Shown here: positions 35,634 to 48,120 of the stretch, in pieces
Numbering within the stretch: position 1 is the stretch's first letter
Layout of the letters: every line of letters starts with the position of its first letter
DNA from: Siphonodentalium dalli
Taxonomy: Eukaryota; Mollusca; Scaphopoda; Gadilida; Siphonodentaliidae
Direction of reading: 5' to 3'
Length of the DNA: 64,000 nt
NCBI GenBank assembly: GCA_032622095.1
Contig: CP136061.1
Location: forward strand, 2,294,001 to 2,358,000
Made by a program: the position numbers and the translations under genes
The notes under the pieces: model-generated
What the model was told of the DNA's origin: nothing
Database searches by the model: none
What the model saw: only the letters and a program-made list of their open reading frames with translations

Positions 35634-38600
35634 ATCCAAGATGACGGCCAAAATGGCCACCATAAATAAAAAATCGCCGAAAATCGCCGATTTTAACATC
35701 AGTGAACATTTATTGTCATGAAAACTCCACACCTGCTTACTATTGTGAGTTGGGAACACTTAGGCGAAGAACTTTGCTTGTACCATATCCAAATAAAAGT
35801 CCCCCAAATCCAAAATGGCGCCCACAATGGCGGACATATTTTGAAAAATCACCGAAATTCCCTCATATTCACATCATTGGGCATTATTGTCGAGACAACT
35901 CCACCCATGCTTACAATTGAGTTGGAAATACTGAGGTGAGGTAATTACATCACATTTCATGCAAGAAATTGTTTTCCAAATCGAAGATGGCGGCCAAAAT
36001 GGCGACCGAAATTTGAAAACAAGTCTACATTCCTTTACTTTCTTACGATGGGCGTTATTGTTTCGCGATTTCTATCCACCATTACATGTTGATATGGAAT
36101 AGTAACATGAAGTATTCATTCATTCGGGTTTGGCAATTGATACTCACAGCCAAGATCGCTGCTAAATTGGCGTCTAGAAATTGAAAAGAAATCGATAATT
36201 TCACATATTAATTTCAACTTTTTGTCATAATATCGGTATGTATCCTCGTATCCTTCTGGAAAGATGAAAAAACACCATTAATATCGCGATGTGGCATTTC
36301 GAAATCCAGTCTCCACTTAGCGCCGATAATGGCCGTAAGCGTAGGTGCGCCGAATAGTTATATCAGAACAATTACCTGATAACAGATTCTGATTTGCCAC
36401 GTCACGTCCATAATTATCTGGACCAGCTTCCATTTCTTTGTCTGATAAATCTAGGTCGCTCACACCGACAAAGTATTCACCACTTCCTGGGAGTAGGGTC
36501 CCTCTAATCATAACGTTTCAAACAATTCATTTTCCGGTGTCTAGCTTACGATTTTAAATATTTGCTAAATATTATATTTGTCCGTCATCTTGAACTAGGA
36601 AGGCATATGGCCGATGAGTACAAGCTTACATAAGGTCATATCTATGTATGTGTCTCATACCCCATGGGATAACGACATGTACACCTGGCGAACCAGTTAG
36701 CTAGTCACTTCTCAATAGATGGTTCGTCAACACACACTCAGCGAACGCATTGGCATATGTGGACAACATCGACAGTGTTTCGAAGGTTGCTAGCTGTCTC
36801 ATTCCATTGGACAGATGTCTATTGGCTAAAGAGAAGACCATAGTGTACAGACTACCCACACTTCTTTACCATTACCATTATCCGAAGCAAACTGTGTGAC
36901 GCCCCGCAGTTGTCTCGTCGAATATCTCCCAGCAGACAAGAACAATGCTCGCGGTGCTAGTTTGTGGACATGCGCCATGATAGTGGGAATAAAATGGGCC
37001 ACTGTATACACCACACCTACACCTGGTGTATGTTTAATATATCGAATGTCATGCGTGTCGGTTTTATTTGGTGTGGTAAGATTGTATTTCCACATCCGTT
37101 TCGAAGCCTTTCTGATTCAACTACGTACACTTTTGTCTGGATAATACTATGCTAGCCTCCCTCAAAACATGTCTTTATAGCATGAATATATGCGTGTTTT
37201 GTTATCCTCTCTCGCGGTTAGTGTCAGTATGTGGGCGGTATTATTCAAGAAAATGTCAGGAACTGTTGTGCATTTATTTCACTATGTATTTAAAGAACAA
37301 TTTACAGTCTCGATGGCAATGGCTGTGGACGTTGGGGAACGCGACCTTTATGATCATATAGCTTTATATATATAACTTTAGAATATAGTAGTTAATGTCT
37401 CGTGCAGGAAATGGTCGCAATGGTGATGTTACCAAGAAATCACTTGGTGTACCAACGTTTGTTGAACTGAATGCAAGAGCTCATCAACGTAACATTCCTC
37501 TGGATGTACTTCCCGTTGAACATTTCACCCTTTTGTTGATGGCATTTGTACTTTCTTGAACCATACCACCCAGCGTGAGTATGACATACAAATGTATCAA
37601 CCAACTGTCAAAGGTATCGCCTTTAAGACTACACCCAGTCTTGGTGGGGCTTATACAACAGTAGCCAATGGCATACTCCTGGTCCAGTTGTTTAAGAACG
37701 GCTTCCGAACGGATGGGAACATACAATCTTAGCATACAAGTAAAGCAAAGCCACACATGAGATCCTGTCTGAATCTAAAACATGACAAAATAAGGGGCGG
37801 TGTAGTCATGGTCCAATTTCATTTCAACTATCATGACACATACCCAAAAACTAGCACCGTGTGTATTGTTATCATCTGCTTGGATCTGTTCGGTGAGACG
37901 ATTGCTGGACGTCAACAAGCTTGTTCTTATGATCATGTTCAATGAGTTTGGGTATGTTATGCATTATGGTCTTCTACGCCTTAGCAGAAATGCATCCGTC
38001 AACTGTCGGGCTTTCAACATTCGAAGCCATGTACAGAAGTTGTCCGGGTACGTCAGTGCATTAGATGAGTATGTGAATTGATGAACCATATATTGAGAAG
38101 TGGCTGTTTGGGAAGATCACCAGGTGTGCACGTTGTTATCCCCATTAGGCCACCAAAGCTGACAATACGCAGATAGATAGGTCCTTCTGAAAGCTAGTAT
38201 ACGCATCGACCGAATACCTTTATAGTGTATCGCACAAGATGACGCATATACCCCATATATAGCATCTGAATTATACCATGAGCTATACCACGAATGCAGC
38301 TCGCTAAGAATTCCAAGCTTTCGAAACAAACACGTGAGCTGAACACCGGCATATGTATTGTTTGAAACATTCCGATTAGTGACACCCTTCTACAAAGAAG
38401 AGTAATGAACTGTTGTTGTGAGTGAGATAGATTAATCTGACGAAGAGACGGAAACGAGTCTAGATAATGTTGAATGTGGCAATTCAGAATAAGCTCAGGT
38501 ACTATTGTTTTGATTCTTGGAAGTCATAATATGACTATTCGGCGCACCTATATACGGTTACGGCCAGTATGAGCCCTTAGTGGAGAATGGATTTTGAAAT

Positions 38601-39284
38601 ACCACATCGCGATTGTGAGTTTTCATCCTTCCAAAAGGCTACGATTTACATTGGAACTAATAGATGGCTTATATTATGTACCGTTTCGTTTATAAAAATC
38701 AATATTATGACATAAAGTTGAAATTAATATGTGATAATATCGGCTTCTTTTCAATTTCTGCCCGCCAGTTTGGCCGCCATATTGACTGTGAGTATCACTT
38801 ACCAAACCCTAATGAATACTTCATACATATCAACATGTAATGGTGGATAGAAATCGCGAAACAATAAGGCCCACCCTAAGAAAGTAAAGGAATGTATGCG
38901 TATTTTCAAATTTCGGTCACCATTTTGGCCGCCATCTTCGATTTGGAAAACCACTTCTTGCATGAGATGAAAGGTAATTACTTCACCTCAGTATTTCCAA
39001 CTCAACTGTACGCATGGAGGGACAATCGACAATAATGCCCAATGATGTGAATATGAGGGAATTTCGGTGATTTTTCAAAATCTGTCCGCCACTGTGGGCG
39101 CCATTTTGGATTTGGGGGACTTTTATTTGGATATGGTACAAGCAAAGTTCTTCGCCTAAGTGTTCCCAACTTACAATAGTAAGCAGGTGTGGAGTTGTCA
39201 TGACAATAATGCTCACTGTTGTTAAAATCAGCGATTTTCGGCGATTTTTTATTTCTGGTGGCCATTTTGGCCGCCATCTTGGAT
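35634..39284. mobile_element. Foldback-like element: 3.65-kb degenerate palindrome
   Basis: The left half is the reverse complement of the right half. Tie points: 35634 with 39284, 35981 with 38940, 36345 with 38547, 36956 with 37855, and 37079 with 37730; the centre is near 37.4 kb. Outer arms (about 730 bp) are best conserved; inner parts are more diverged. Within the outer arms a motif like AAGATGGCGGCCAAAATGGC recurs about every 170-180 bp (35637, 35810, 35984, 36152). No transposase is encoded; short ORFs in both arms mirror one another and are not genes. It could be a nonautonomous foldback transposon. Confidence 0.75.
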
Positions 39285-39954
39285 GTAACAGTTTTGTCGC
39301 CGGACGCCACAAATGACTTGAAATTAGGTGACTTATTGGTGACGTCGTGGAAAATTTATTTATTTTTCCATTGTTGAGATTGTAGTGTGTGATTGATCAG
39401 GTTAGATCTGACTTTGAAATTTTTTCAGTTGACGTCAGATAGCGAGCGGAAATAGGTGACTTGAATATTTAATCGCAGATTAATTTTGAATTTTGATGCG
39501 ACTTGTAGGTATTCGCTTGGTAGTCAAATTGTAGGTGAGTTACAGTGTTCTGAGTTACAGTGAACTTGATAAATATTTTTTTTCAGAAATTTTCTTACGT
39601 AGTTGGACTTGAGAATTTTTCTTGAATTAAATTTTTTGCGCAGAAATTTTTGAGTTGGTTTGCAGAAAATACTTAGGTTTTTCTGTATAAATTTCAGCGC
39701 GTCGGTTTTTCAGATATTGAGTTTATTCTATTTTCACTTGACGTTTTCAGCGTTCAGCAAGGTTATTACTTTGAACTTTACACTTAGTGATTATTTTCCC
39801 CGCCTTCTCTTGTAAGTTTCGACTTGAATTATTTTTTATTCCAGTTAGTTAAAGCGACATTTGTTTTTTTTCAGAGATATTTCTTAGAATTTGTAGGTCG
39901 ATCGTGGTTGAAATACTTTCAAATTTTTCCTAGCTACTTGCGAGTTAGTGGAAG
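39285..39954 (+). other. AT-rich leader upstream of gypsy element 1
   Basis: 670 bp with no ORF. T-rich blocks alternate with GAGTT/ACTTG motifs. It may contain a remnant of the 5' LTR and untranslated leader of the next element, but there is no 3' LTR to compare with and no clear primer-binding site, so boundaries cannot be set. Confidence 0.4.
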
Positions 39955-41361
39955 ATGGCGTCACAGATTTCAGAGGAAGTTATGTTGAAGATACAGGCTG
40001 AGATATTGGAATTGACAGTTCGGATAGAGGAGTTGAAGAGAAATAGTGAAAATAGTTATGATAATAATTACAGCACTGATGATTATTACAGAAATGATAA
40101 TTATAACAGTGGTTATAACTCTTACTCCAGACGGTGTGTGCAGAGATATCGGAATAGGAATCGCAGAAAGCAGTATACTGAGAGAAGCGATAATGCTCAT
40201 TATTTTCAGAAGGAGTCAGATAATGTTTCAGATGAGAGAAATGATTATAGTAATCACACAAATGATAGGTTACAAGGAGAGTATGTATCTGGTAGATACA
40301 CCGGATGTTGGAAATGTGGTGATTTAACGCATAAAGCATTTGGTTGTAGGAAAGGTGGATACTATCGCTACTATGATAGAGATAAATGTTTTCGTCCACA
40401 GGATAGATCCCGGAGATTTATTAACAAATCTCAATTTGTTAATGATTCCAGTAAGGAACATTGTATAAATGGAAATGCTACAGAGTCAGATATTATTGTT
40501 TCAGGTTACAATACTAAGGCTCTTGTTGATACAGGTTCGACTTGCTCCACAATTTGCGAGCAATTTTACAGCACTTTCTTGAAACATATTCCATTGCAGC
40601 CCTTGTCTGTTATACTTAATATAGAGTGTGCTGATGGCAAGAAACTTCCTTACCTTGGATACATTCAGTGTCCTATTACAGTTCCTTCCTTAGGACAAGA
40701 TTCCAGTAAAGAGTTCATTTTTCTTGTAGAGCCAAACAGTTCTTATAACATGTCAGTGCCAGTTTTGCTAGGAACTAATATTCTTTCAGAACTCATGCAG
40801 TTGTGCAAAGATGCACATGGTAACAGGTTTTTACAGAATGCAAACTTGTCATCATCTTGGTTCATGGCATTCAGATGCATGATTTCTAGGGAGAAAGAAC
40901 TTGCTAAACACAACTTTGTTCTAGGTCATGTAAAGTCTGCTGAGAATACTCATGTTATTCTCCATCCTAATACTAAGAAAGTTGTTACTGGTTTTATTGA
41001 TCATAAGATTCCTTACCAACCCACATGTGCTATTTTACAGCCTATTCCAGATGATGAATGGTTCAAATTTTTAGAGATAGGTCCATATATTGTGAAATAT
41101 GATTTCAAGAGCACTGATACTGTTGATGTTCACTTGTCAAATATTTCTTCTAGGACTATTATAATAGCACATAACTCTGTTATTTGTCAGGTACAGCCAG
41201 TCTCTGTTGAGCAAGATATTGAAACCTCCACAGGTTCAGAGACTACTTCTTCATTTCTTGATAAAATTACTATGGATGTTTCTTCTCTTGATGATGCAAA
41301 GGATATATCTGTTGCATTGAATCTTATCAAAGAGTTTTCAGATGTTTTTTTCACAGCATGA
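39955..41361 (+). pseudogene. Gypsy element 1: Gag zinc knuckle and aspartic protease
   Basis: 468 codons. The N-terminal 110 residues are polar and rich in Asn, Tyr, Arg and Ser. A CCHC knuckle, CWKCGDLTHKAFGC (CX2CX4HX4C), lies near residue 120. The retroviral-type protease active site is ALVDTGSTCSTI near residue 193. The frame ends in TGA 10 codons after a T7 run (41345-41351), while reverse transcriptase continues in the +1 frame. Since protease and RT normally share one polyprotein in such elements, the T-run change is probably a disabling indel. The unusually short Gag lacks an obvious capsid domain. Ty3/gypsy family, clade uncertain. Confidence 0.82.
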
Positions 41362-42490
41362 TCTTGACTTAGGTTTTTACAGTGCAGTTAAACATAGGAT
41401 CGACATGTGTGATTCTACGCCTTTCAAGGATCGTCCGAGATGTTTACCTCAAAGCATGATTGATGAAGTGAGAAATCATCTTCACCAATTGTTAGCTGCC
41501 GGCATTATACGCCGATCTCACAGTCCATATTCTTCTAATGTTGTTTTAGTTAGGAAGAAGGGTTCAAATGACCTTCGTATGTGTACAGATTTTAGAATTT
41601 TAAACAAACGCACTATTCCAGATAATTATGCACTCCCTAGGCCTGAAGACCTTTTTGATTACTTAGCAGGTGCCAAGTACTACTCAGTTCTCGACCTCAA
41701 ATCTGGTTTTCATCAATTGGAGATTGCAGAGGAACACAAGGAGAGAACAGCTTTTACTGTTGGAGGTCTAGGATTCTATGAATGTAATAGATTAGCATTT
41801 GGTTTGAACAATAGTCCTTCTAGCTTTCAGAGAATGACGGAAGACTGCCTCGATGGTCTTAACAGGAATATATGTAATATTTATGTTGATGACGTCATTG
41901 TATGGTCAAAATCTGTTCCAGAGATGTTGGAGCGACTTAGACTTGTTTTTGACAGGCTCAGAGAATGCGGTTTGAAACTGGCCCCAGCAAAGTGTAAATT
42001 TTTCATGCGCCGTGTCTCATATGTAGGCCATGTAGTTTCAGAGAAAGGTATCGAGACAGATCCTGCGAAAGTTGACAAAATTGTCAACTGGCCAGTTCCC
42101 AAGAACTCTGATAAATTGCGATCATTTCTTGGCTTTACAGGGTACTACAGAAAATATTGTCCAAATTTGTCCAGGATTGCTAAGCCCTTGACAGATTTAC
42201 TTCCCCCTACAAATACAAAGAAGCCAAAGAACAAGGTTAAATCCTCTTTTACAGGGAAATGGAAATGGGAGCATGAGCAGCAGTCTGCTTTTGATACTTT
42301 GAAAGATCGTCTTTCTAATCCCCCAATTTTAGGTTACCCCGATTACAGCAGGCCCTTTGAAGTCCATACTGATGCGTCCCGTCATGGTTTAGGTTGTGTC
42401 CTTTACCAAGAGATCGATGGCGTGAAGAGAGTTATTGCGTATGGCAGCCGAGGAACCACAGCAGCAGAACAAAATTACCCAGCACATTAG
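41342..42490 (+). pseudogene. Gypsy element 1: reverse transcriptase and start of RNase H
   Basis: 382 codons. RT motifs are all present: SPYSSNVVLVRKK, LRMCTDFRILNKRT, YYSVLDLKSGFHQ, LAFGLNNSPSSFQR, the catalytic YVDD at about 41883, and the thumb/connection LRSFLGFTGYYRKY. RNase H begins at FEVHTDASRHGLGCVL and is stopped by TAG at 42488-42490. In the same frame RNase H continues after the stop (LEFLALKW...VVYTDNNPL), so this is a nonsense mutation. It copies element RNA into DNA when intact; here it is inactive as encoded. Confidence 0.92.
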
Positions 42491-43430
42491 TTAGAATTTT
42501 TAGCTTTAAAGTGGGCAGTTACAGCAAAGTTTTATGACTATTTATATGGTAATTATTTTGTAGTGTATACTGATAACAATCCTTTAACATATGTTTTAAC
42601 TTCAGCCAAATTAGATGCTACTGGACAGATATGGTTAATATAATACCGATGCAGATGCCTTATCTAGGTTGGATACACTTCTCCAGATATGATTACAAAT
42701 GATTCAGTTCAAGTTATTTGTAATTCACTACAGGTGCAGCAACCTTTTGTTGAAAGATTATTTTGCAGCACTGATGTTTTAAATTCTGTTCAAGATGATG
42801 TAGGTCATGATCTTGATGAAATGAATTATAGGGATTGGAGAAGATTGCAGGAAAGAGATGATGTATTGTCCGTATGGTTATCAGCCGTGAGAAGAAATAG
42901 TTGCTCAAAGAGAAAGTCCCTTCCCCCTTCTAAGCTTCATTCAGCATTTTTAAGACATTTTTCTAAGCTTAGGTTGCAGTGAGGAGTTCTTTATAGAGAG
43001 TCCACTTTTAATGGTAAAACCACCACTCAGCTTGATTGACCACATTCACAGATTTCTTTTGTTCTAAAATCATTACATAATGATATAGGACATCCAGGTC
43101 GTGACAGAACAGTTTCACTTGTGAAATAAAGATTTTATTTTCCAGGTATCGACAGTGCTGTCGATGATTGGATAAAGCATTGTCATAGATGTTTACGAGT
43201 TAAAACTAATCCGAATTTCAGAGCCCCTTTGGTATCCATTACTACTTCTCAACCTCTTGAACTTGTTTGTATTGATTTTCTTACTCTTGATTGTTCTAAA
43301 GGTGGTTACCAATATGTTCTTGTTATGACAGATCATTTTACTAAATATGCACAGGCTTATCCTACAAGGAACATGACTGCAAAGACTACTGCTGATGTAT
43401 TGTTTAACAATTTCTTTATTCGATCGGTCC
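42491..43430 (+). pseudogene. Gypsy element 1: RNase H remnant and truncated integrase
   Basis: RNase H sequence (TDNNPLTYVLTSAKLD) continues to about 42635. A deletion then removes the segment before NTDADALSRL at about 42645. The integrase zinc finger (HNDIGHPGRDR, then HCHRC) is at about 43075-43195, with stops at TGA/TAA codons around 42980, 43036 and 43126. The core domain starts with VCIDFLTLD and ends at FNNFFIR (43424), before the second catalytic Asp and the Glu. The element is cut there; no 3' LTR follows. Confidence 0.85.
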
Positions 43431-43460
43431 TATCTCTGAAACGTTCGGGCAAGATGGTGC

Positions 43461-43937
43461 TTAAAGGTACTCAACCCGTAAAGAGGGTCCCCATCTCAAC
43501 AGATTCCAACAACAACAATCCGATCAGAGGGTCCTATATTACTATTTCTTTGGCTTTGGGGGTAAAAAATATTTGATTCGAGTCGAGGAACACATCAAAC
43601 AAAGCTCAGAGTTATTAGATATTGATTTTTGAAAATTCTTATGTTCTCGAGATGAGTACTTATAACTGCCGTCAATTTGGTAACATGCTCGAGATTTTAC
43701 GCCAAAATTCTATTCAAACAGACAAGGATGGATAACTCTATAATCAAGTGGTAATAATTGACTACGTACTGGGCCAGTAAGAATTCCCGATAATGAAAAA
43801 TAATAGATTTCTAAAATCGATATCTAACAAATCTGAGCTTTGATGGGTGACTTCCTCGACTCGAATCAAATTTTTTGGACCCCCGAAGCCATTGAAATAG
43901 TAATTGAGAGGAGTTTTATCGGGTTGAGTACCTTTAA
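43461..43937. repeat. Palindrome of two LINE 3' ends, tail to tail
   Basis: TTAAAGGTACTCAACCCG at 43461 pairs with its reverse complement ending at 43937. Further matches include TTTGATTCGAGTCGAGGAA with TTCCTCGACTCGAATCAAA. The centre is near 43699. The right arm is the 3' end of the LINE on the minus strand, including its last codons. The left arm is thus a second, 5'-truncated LINE copy on the plus strand, lying directly at the cut end of gypsy element 1. Confidence 0.72.
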
Positions 43938-46652
43938 GTAACGAGGTGCGTTATTATTTATTATCTTGTGAAGGGTGGGTAACCGTTTAACGGTTCTTCT
44001 GTCCTCTAGACTATCCCAGCCTACCTCAGTCATTAATCTGGCATCTGATACATAACGAGTGCAACCAGTCACGATTCTGGATGCATCTAACTGAATATCA
44101 TTAAGGTTTTTAAGCAGGTAATTCGGAGCGCCAAACCACACTGGGCTTGCATATTCGAGAAGTGGTCTTAGGTATGTCAAGTACATTGTTTCTAAGTCTT
44201 TCTGCTTAGTATACATTTAAGTTTCCTTATTTGGGACAATCTCGCATTAGCACGTTTACACGTGTTGTCAATACACATATTCCATTTGAGATCACTCTGC
44301 AGTTCAATGCCTAAATGCTTGTGATTTTCGGTGTATTCCAGGACTTCACCATTGAATTTAACCACGGCCCTAGTATTTTCAGGGAAACTTCCAAAAAACA
44401 TTAGATTGGTTTTTGATGGATTGAATTTCACCATCCATTGCCTCGACCAATTGTTCAGCTTAATCATATCATTATTCAGTGAGATTTCAAGTGTGTTTAG
44501 GTCAGGACTATTCTTCATTAGACAAGTATCATCTGCATAGAGACACGTATTATCGGCTATATCGTTAATGTTGAGCTAAAATAGGAGAGGACCGATAACG
44601 GACCATGGGGCACATTGACCCTAACCCTTTGTTGGCGATTGCTAAGATAACTCTTAAACCATAAACGAAGTTTGCCTTGAATCCCATATTTCTTCATTTT
44701 GTGTAAAAGTCCTTCTTGCCAAACTTTAACGAACGCTTTGGACACATCACAGAAAAACCGCACAGGTGTTACATCCTTCATCTAGTGCTTCTGCTATACT
44801 ATTAACTATTTCAATAAGCTGATATTCGGTACTATGTTTAGGAAGGAACCCAGACTGATAATCATACAACAGGTTATTTTCTTGTAAATGCTCAAGTAAT
44901 TTATTATGGATAGTTTTTTCTAATATTTTACCGAGAACGCTCAGAAGTGAAACTGGCCTATAATTATTAGGATCTTTTTGGTCTCCTTTTTTGAAAAGAG
45001 ATATAACATCCGCTTTTTTCCATTCATCCGGGAACTGACAAAGGTCTATCGATTTCTGAAATAATATACTAAGTGGTTTGTATACAGTAGCATGTGTTTC
45101 TTTAAGCATGCGATGACTAATACCATCTGACCCACAAGCTTTTTTCGTTGAAATTTTAGACTCGCTAATCGGTATTTCAGTGATAACTTCATCTGTTTTA
45201 TTCAACAAAAATCGGCAAACATTTCGCTTTCATTCCTAATGAGCTATTTGCAACAAAGATACTATTTAAAATTTCAGCTTTGTCTTTGTCATCGCAGAAC
45301 ATTTTGTTTGTATATGAGAGAGGCGGGATTCCTTGGTTAGAATTGTTACCCACAAATGTTTTAACAACATGCCAAAACTGTTTTGGGTTATTATTCATAA
45401 CAAGAGATTCATGCAAGTGAGTCATATACTCATTTGTTGCGTGTTTCTTGGCATTATTAACTTGATTTCGAGCTTTCTTATATTTCGACCACGTGAAACT
45501 CGTATTACATTTTAGAGCTTTTCTTCTAAAGCGGTCGCGTTGGCGGATTAGTCTTCTGACTGTCCTATCAAACCACGGTTTATCATTTCTACGTACCAAT
45601 ACATCTCGGCGTGGTATGAAAGATTCGGCCATCTTCAAACACGTATATCTGAAATGCTCAACAGATTCGTTGATGTCAAAACGGTTTACTTCATTATTAA
45701 GACATGCGGACCAGTTAGTTTCTTTTATTACTCTATTTAAGCCTGTAAAGTCGGCGGCAGAATAACTCCACACTGTTCTTCTGTAGGCTTGTGTCACCCG
45801 GGTGTCCTTTTTAGTTCGACAGACGTCGCATAGTGATCAGACTTCAAGGTCTACAATGGAGGGGTTCATCGCTGTTAACGCTTCAGATATAATTATTGGG
45901 TCTAAGAGCGTTTGTGACGTTGACGTTACTCGTGTTGGTTCTTTAATGACGTTAGACATGCCAACATATTTGTTAATTATGGTATGTAGTGGGTTATCGC
46001 GTATCAACATCTTACAATTCAAGTCACCAACGACAACAACTGATGGGTTAATATCTAATGCTTCTCCAATTTTGTCATCAAGCATTTCACAGAAGTTATT
46101 TACACATTCCCTATCTGATCTATAGGTAACACATAGTGAAAACTTTTTTACAGACCCTACTTCAAACCAGAGGATGTCATCATTAAACTGCAAACCTGAC
46201 ATTTCTCTGTATGGAATTTTATCTGAAAAGTATACTATGATTCCCCCGCCGTACATATTTCGATCTTTACGTACAGGGTGTTGGAAACCTGAGATAAGCA
46301 ATTTTTCATTTGGATTATTATTATCATCAAGATGAGATTCAGTAAAGCATAGAATATCGTAATCATCGATAATATCTGAAATCTTGTGAATTTTGTTTCT
46401 TATGCTTCTTACGTTACAATGAAAAATAGAGATTGAAGTGGTAACTGGTGCGTCTAACTGACCTGGGTTCGGGTGTATATCCCCAGCTAGAGCAAGAAGA
46501 GTAAATGCCAGAAATGCGACTATTACAATATGAAAAGCTAGTAGACGCAAACGAGTTGGTTTATGGGTAGCATGTGTATACATGTTACATGGACATGTTA
46601 TGTGTAGATAAATGCCATGAAATATTCCAAATGTTAGTCTGCATTGAGCCAC
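43866..46652 (-). pseudogene. CR1/L2-like LINE: endonuclease and reverse transcriptase, decayed
   Basis: A minus-strand non-LTR retrotransposon spread over several frames: 45837-46652 (apurinic endonuclease: NVRSIRNKIHKI, ILCFTESHLD, GGGIIVYFSD, VVVVGDLN), 45198-45797 (linker), 44747-45208 (RT: ACGSDGISHRML, NNYRPVSLLSVLGKILEK), 44557-44781 (RT: FFCDVSKAFVKV), the LYADD catalytic box at about 44526-44546 in a shifted frame, 44192-44518 and 43866-44216 (C-terminal). Frameshifts near 45.8, 45.2, 44.77, 44.55 and 44.2 kb make it inactive. The N-terminus has a hydrophobic segment followed by a 2A-like motif. Conserved ends such as YLRPLLEYASPVWFG fit the Jockey/CR1 group. Confidence 0.88.
46458..46535 (-). 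other. Hydrophobic leader plus 2A-like motif at LINE N-terminus
   Basis: Residues about 38-56 of the endonuclease ORF are hydrophobic (LAFHIVIVAFLAFTLLALA), directly followed by GDIHPNPGQ (46458-46484). The 2A ribosome-skipping consensus is D(V/I)ExNPGP. Here the Glu is His and the final Pro is Gln, so skipping is unlikely as encoded. Combined signal-peptide/2A leaders are known from non-LTR elements of sea urchins and molluscs. Confidence 0.6.
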
Positions 46653-47162
46653 ACTAACTCACGTGACTAGTTGTACAGGACGTCAGCAAGGCGCACGACA
46701 GGCAAACAGTTAAACATAGATGACGTAGGCTGCCCAAGAACATTGACCGACGGGTGGTGAATCATATATGTTTACATGAATGTTTCAGATAAGAGGTGTG
46801 AGATTCAGACATAAAGAGGTAAACAATAACATTAAGTATGTAAAATTAACCATTTTATAATGGAAATTACGGAAGTCTGTCAAATATATAACTTAGGTAT
46901 AAATTTGGAGTGTATGCCTTTAGCAATCCATCCAAGCGCCAACAACGCCTATTTTATTTAGGTTCAAGCAATGTGTATATTTAAATATGCGAAAAGACTG
47001 CATCCAAGAGCTTTGGCCTGTTGCATGTACGCGATATACATCTAGCTCAATCTCATAAATATTTTGCGGAATTATTAGCGGATTACCAGACACTGTTGAC
47101 GGAGACATCGCAGGCGTCGATCGCGACATGAACGGTGCGGGCACAGCGAAGGTCTATGAATT
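46653..47162. other. Noncoding, LINE 5' flank
   Basis: About 500 bp with no supported gene; probably LINE 5' untranslated sequence grading into unique DNA. A 74-codon minus ORF at 46920-47144 has no recognisable features. Confidence 0.45.
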
Positions 47163-47232
47163 GTATATATATATATATATATATATAATGATATAATGAT
47201 ATGCAAATTATATATACATATATATATAAATG
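47163..47232. repeat. (TA)n microsatellite
   Basis: Uninterrupted TA dinucleotides from about 47165 to 47187, followed by related ATATATACATATATATA sequence. Confidence 0.9.
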
Positions 47233-47239
47233 CCCCACT

Positions 47240-47930
47240 AATTGTGGGGTATTAAGTAGTGGGGCATTTGAATATAAGTGACGCCGTTGTTGTCAGGGCA
47301 GAAAAAGTAAGTGGCGCTGTTGTTGTCAAGGAGAGAAAAGGGGAGGGGCAGAAAAACTTTCGTCGCCGATTTCCACGAAATTTACATATAGTCATCCCCA
47401 TGATATAAGGAATCTGATAGTGTGGTTTAATTATGTCAAAAGGGGCGCTGTTTGAGTCAGCGATGCACGGAAGGGGAGAGCGGCACCAACATTTATAACA
47501 CTAATTTTAGCGCAGAGTGTCTATCCAGGTTGCACCAAAGGGGTCTACTATATAGCATTAACCTTTTACGAGAAAGATAATGGTGCGGGTTAGAATTTTC
47601 TAAAGTGACGATGTTGATGTCAGGGCATAAAAGGGAAGTGGCAGAAAACTAATTTGTCGCCGATTGCCTCGAAACTTACACATAGTCATCCCCATGATAT
47701 GAGGAATCTGATAGCGTGGTTTAAATATGTCAAAAGTGGCGCTGTTCGAGTCAGGTATGCACGGAAAGGGAGAGGGGAACCAACATTTATAAAGCTAATT
47801 TTTAACACAAGGTGGCGTTGTTCGAGTCAGGGCTTCATTGAGAGGCAGAGGGGAACCAACATTGCTACGCAATAACTTTAGAGCCAATATCCACCAAAGT
47901 GATACACATATCTCAGTTCAATATAATAAA
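47240..47930. repeat. Dispersed repeat with 294-bp internal direct repeat
   Basis: GTCGCCGATTTCCACGAAA at 47362 and GTCGCCGATTGCCTCGAAA at 47656 head two similar blocks, both continuing through AGTCATCCCCATGATAT and GGAATCTGATAG. The block GGTCTACTATATAGC...TTTTACGAGAAAGATAATGG recurs at 55395-55460, so this is a dispersed family. No coding potential is seen. Confidence 0.75.
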
Positions 47931-47989
47931 CGTATGCCCGAATTTAAGTGATAGTTTATCACGTCTCGTTGAAGGGTCCATGTCACTTT

Positions 47990-48120
47990 ATGATCAGATG
48001 GCCTACCACACTGTAGCGTCCATGTGATCCCGGCATACGATGGCCTACCACACTGTAGCGTCCACGTGATCCCGCCATCAGTTGGCTTACCACACTAGCG
48101 TCCATTTGATCCCGGCATCG
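47990..48120. repeat. Three-copy 42-bp minisatellite
   Basis: Units start ATGGCCTACCACACTGTAGC or variants; the third has ACTAGC and is 2-3 bp shorter. Each contains GTGATCCCGGCAT or a close variant. Confidence 0.8.

Noticed and set aside
35702-39312. Mirror ORFs containing NPKWRPQWR in both arms
   Set aside because: They come from translating the GGCGGCCAAAATGGC repeats of the palindrome; similarity in both arms reflects the inverted repeat, not a gene family.
39285-43430. LTRs for gypsy element 1
   Set aside because: No repeated flanking sequence; the 3' end is missing, so no LTR can be defined.
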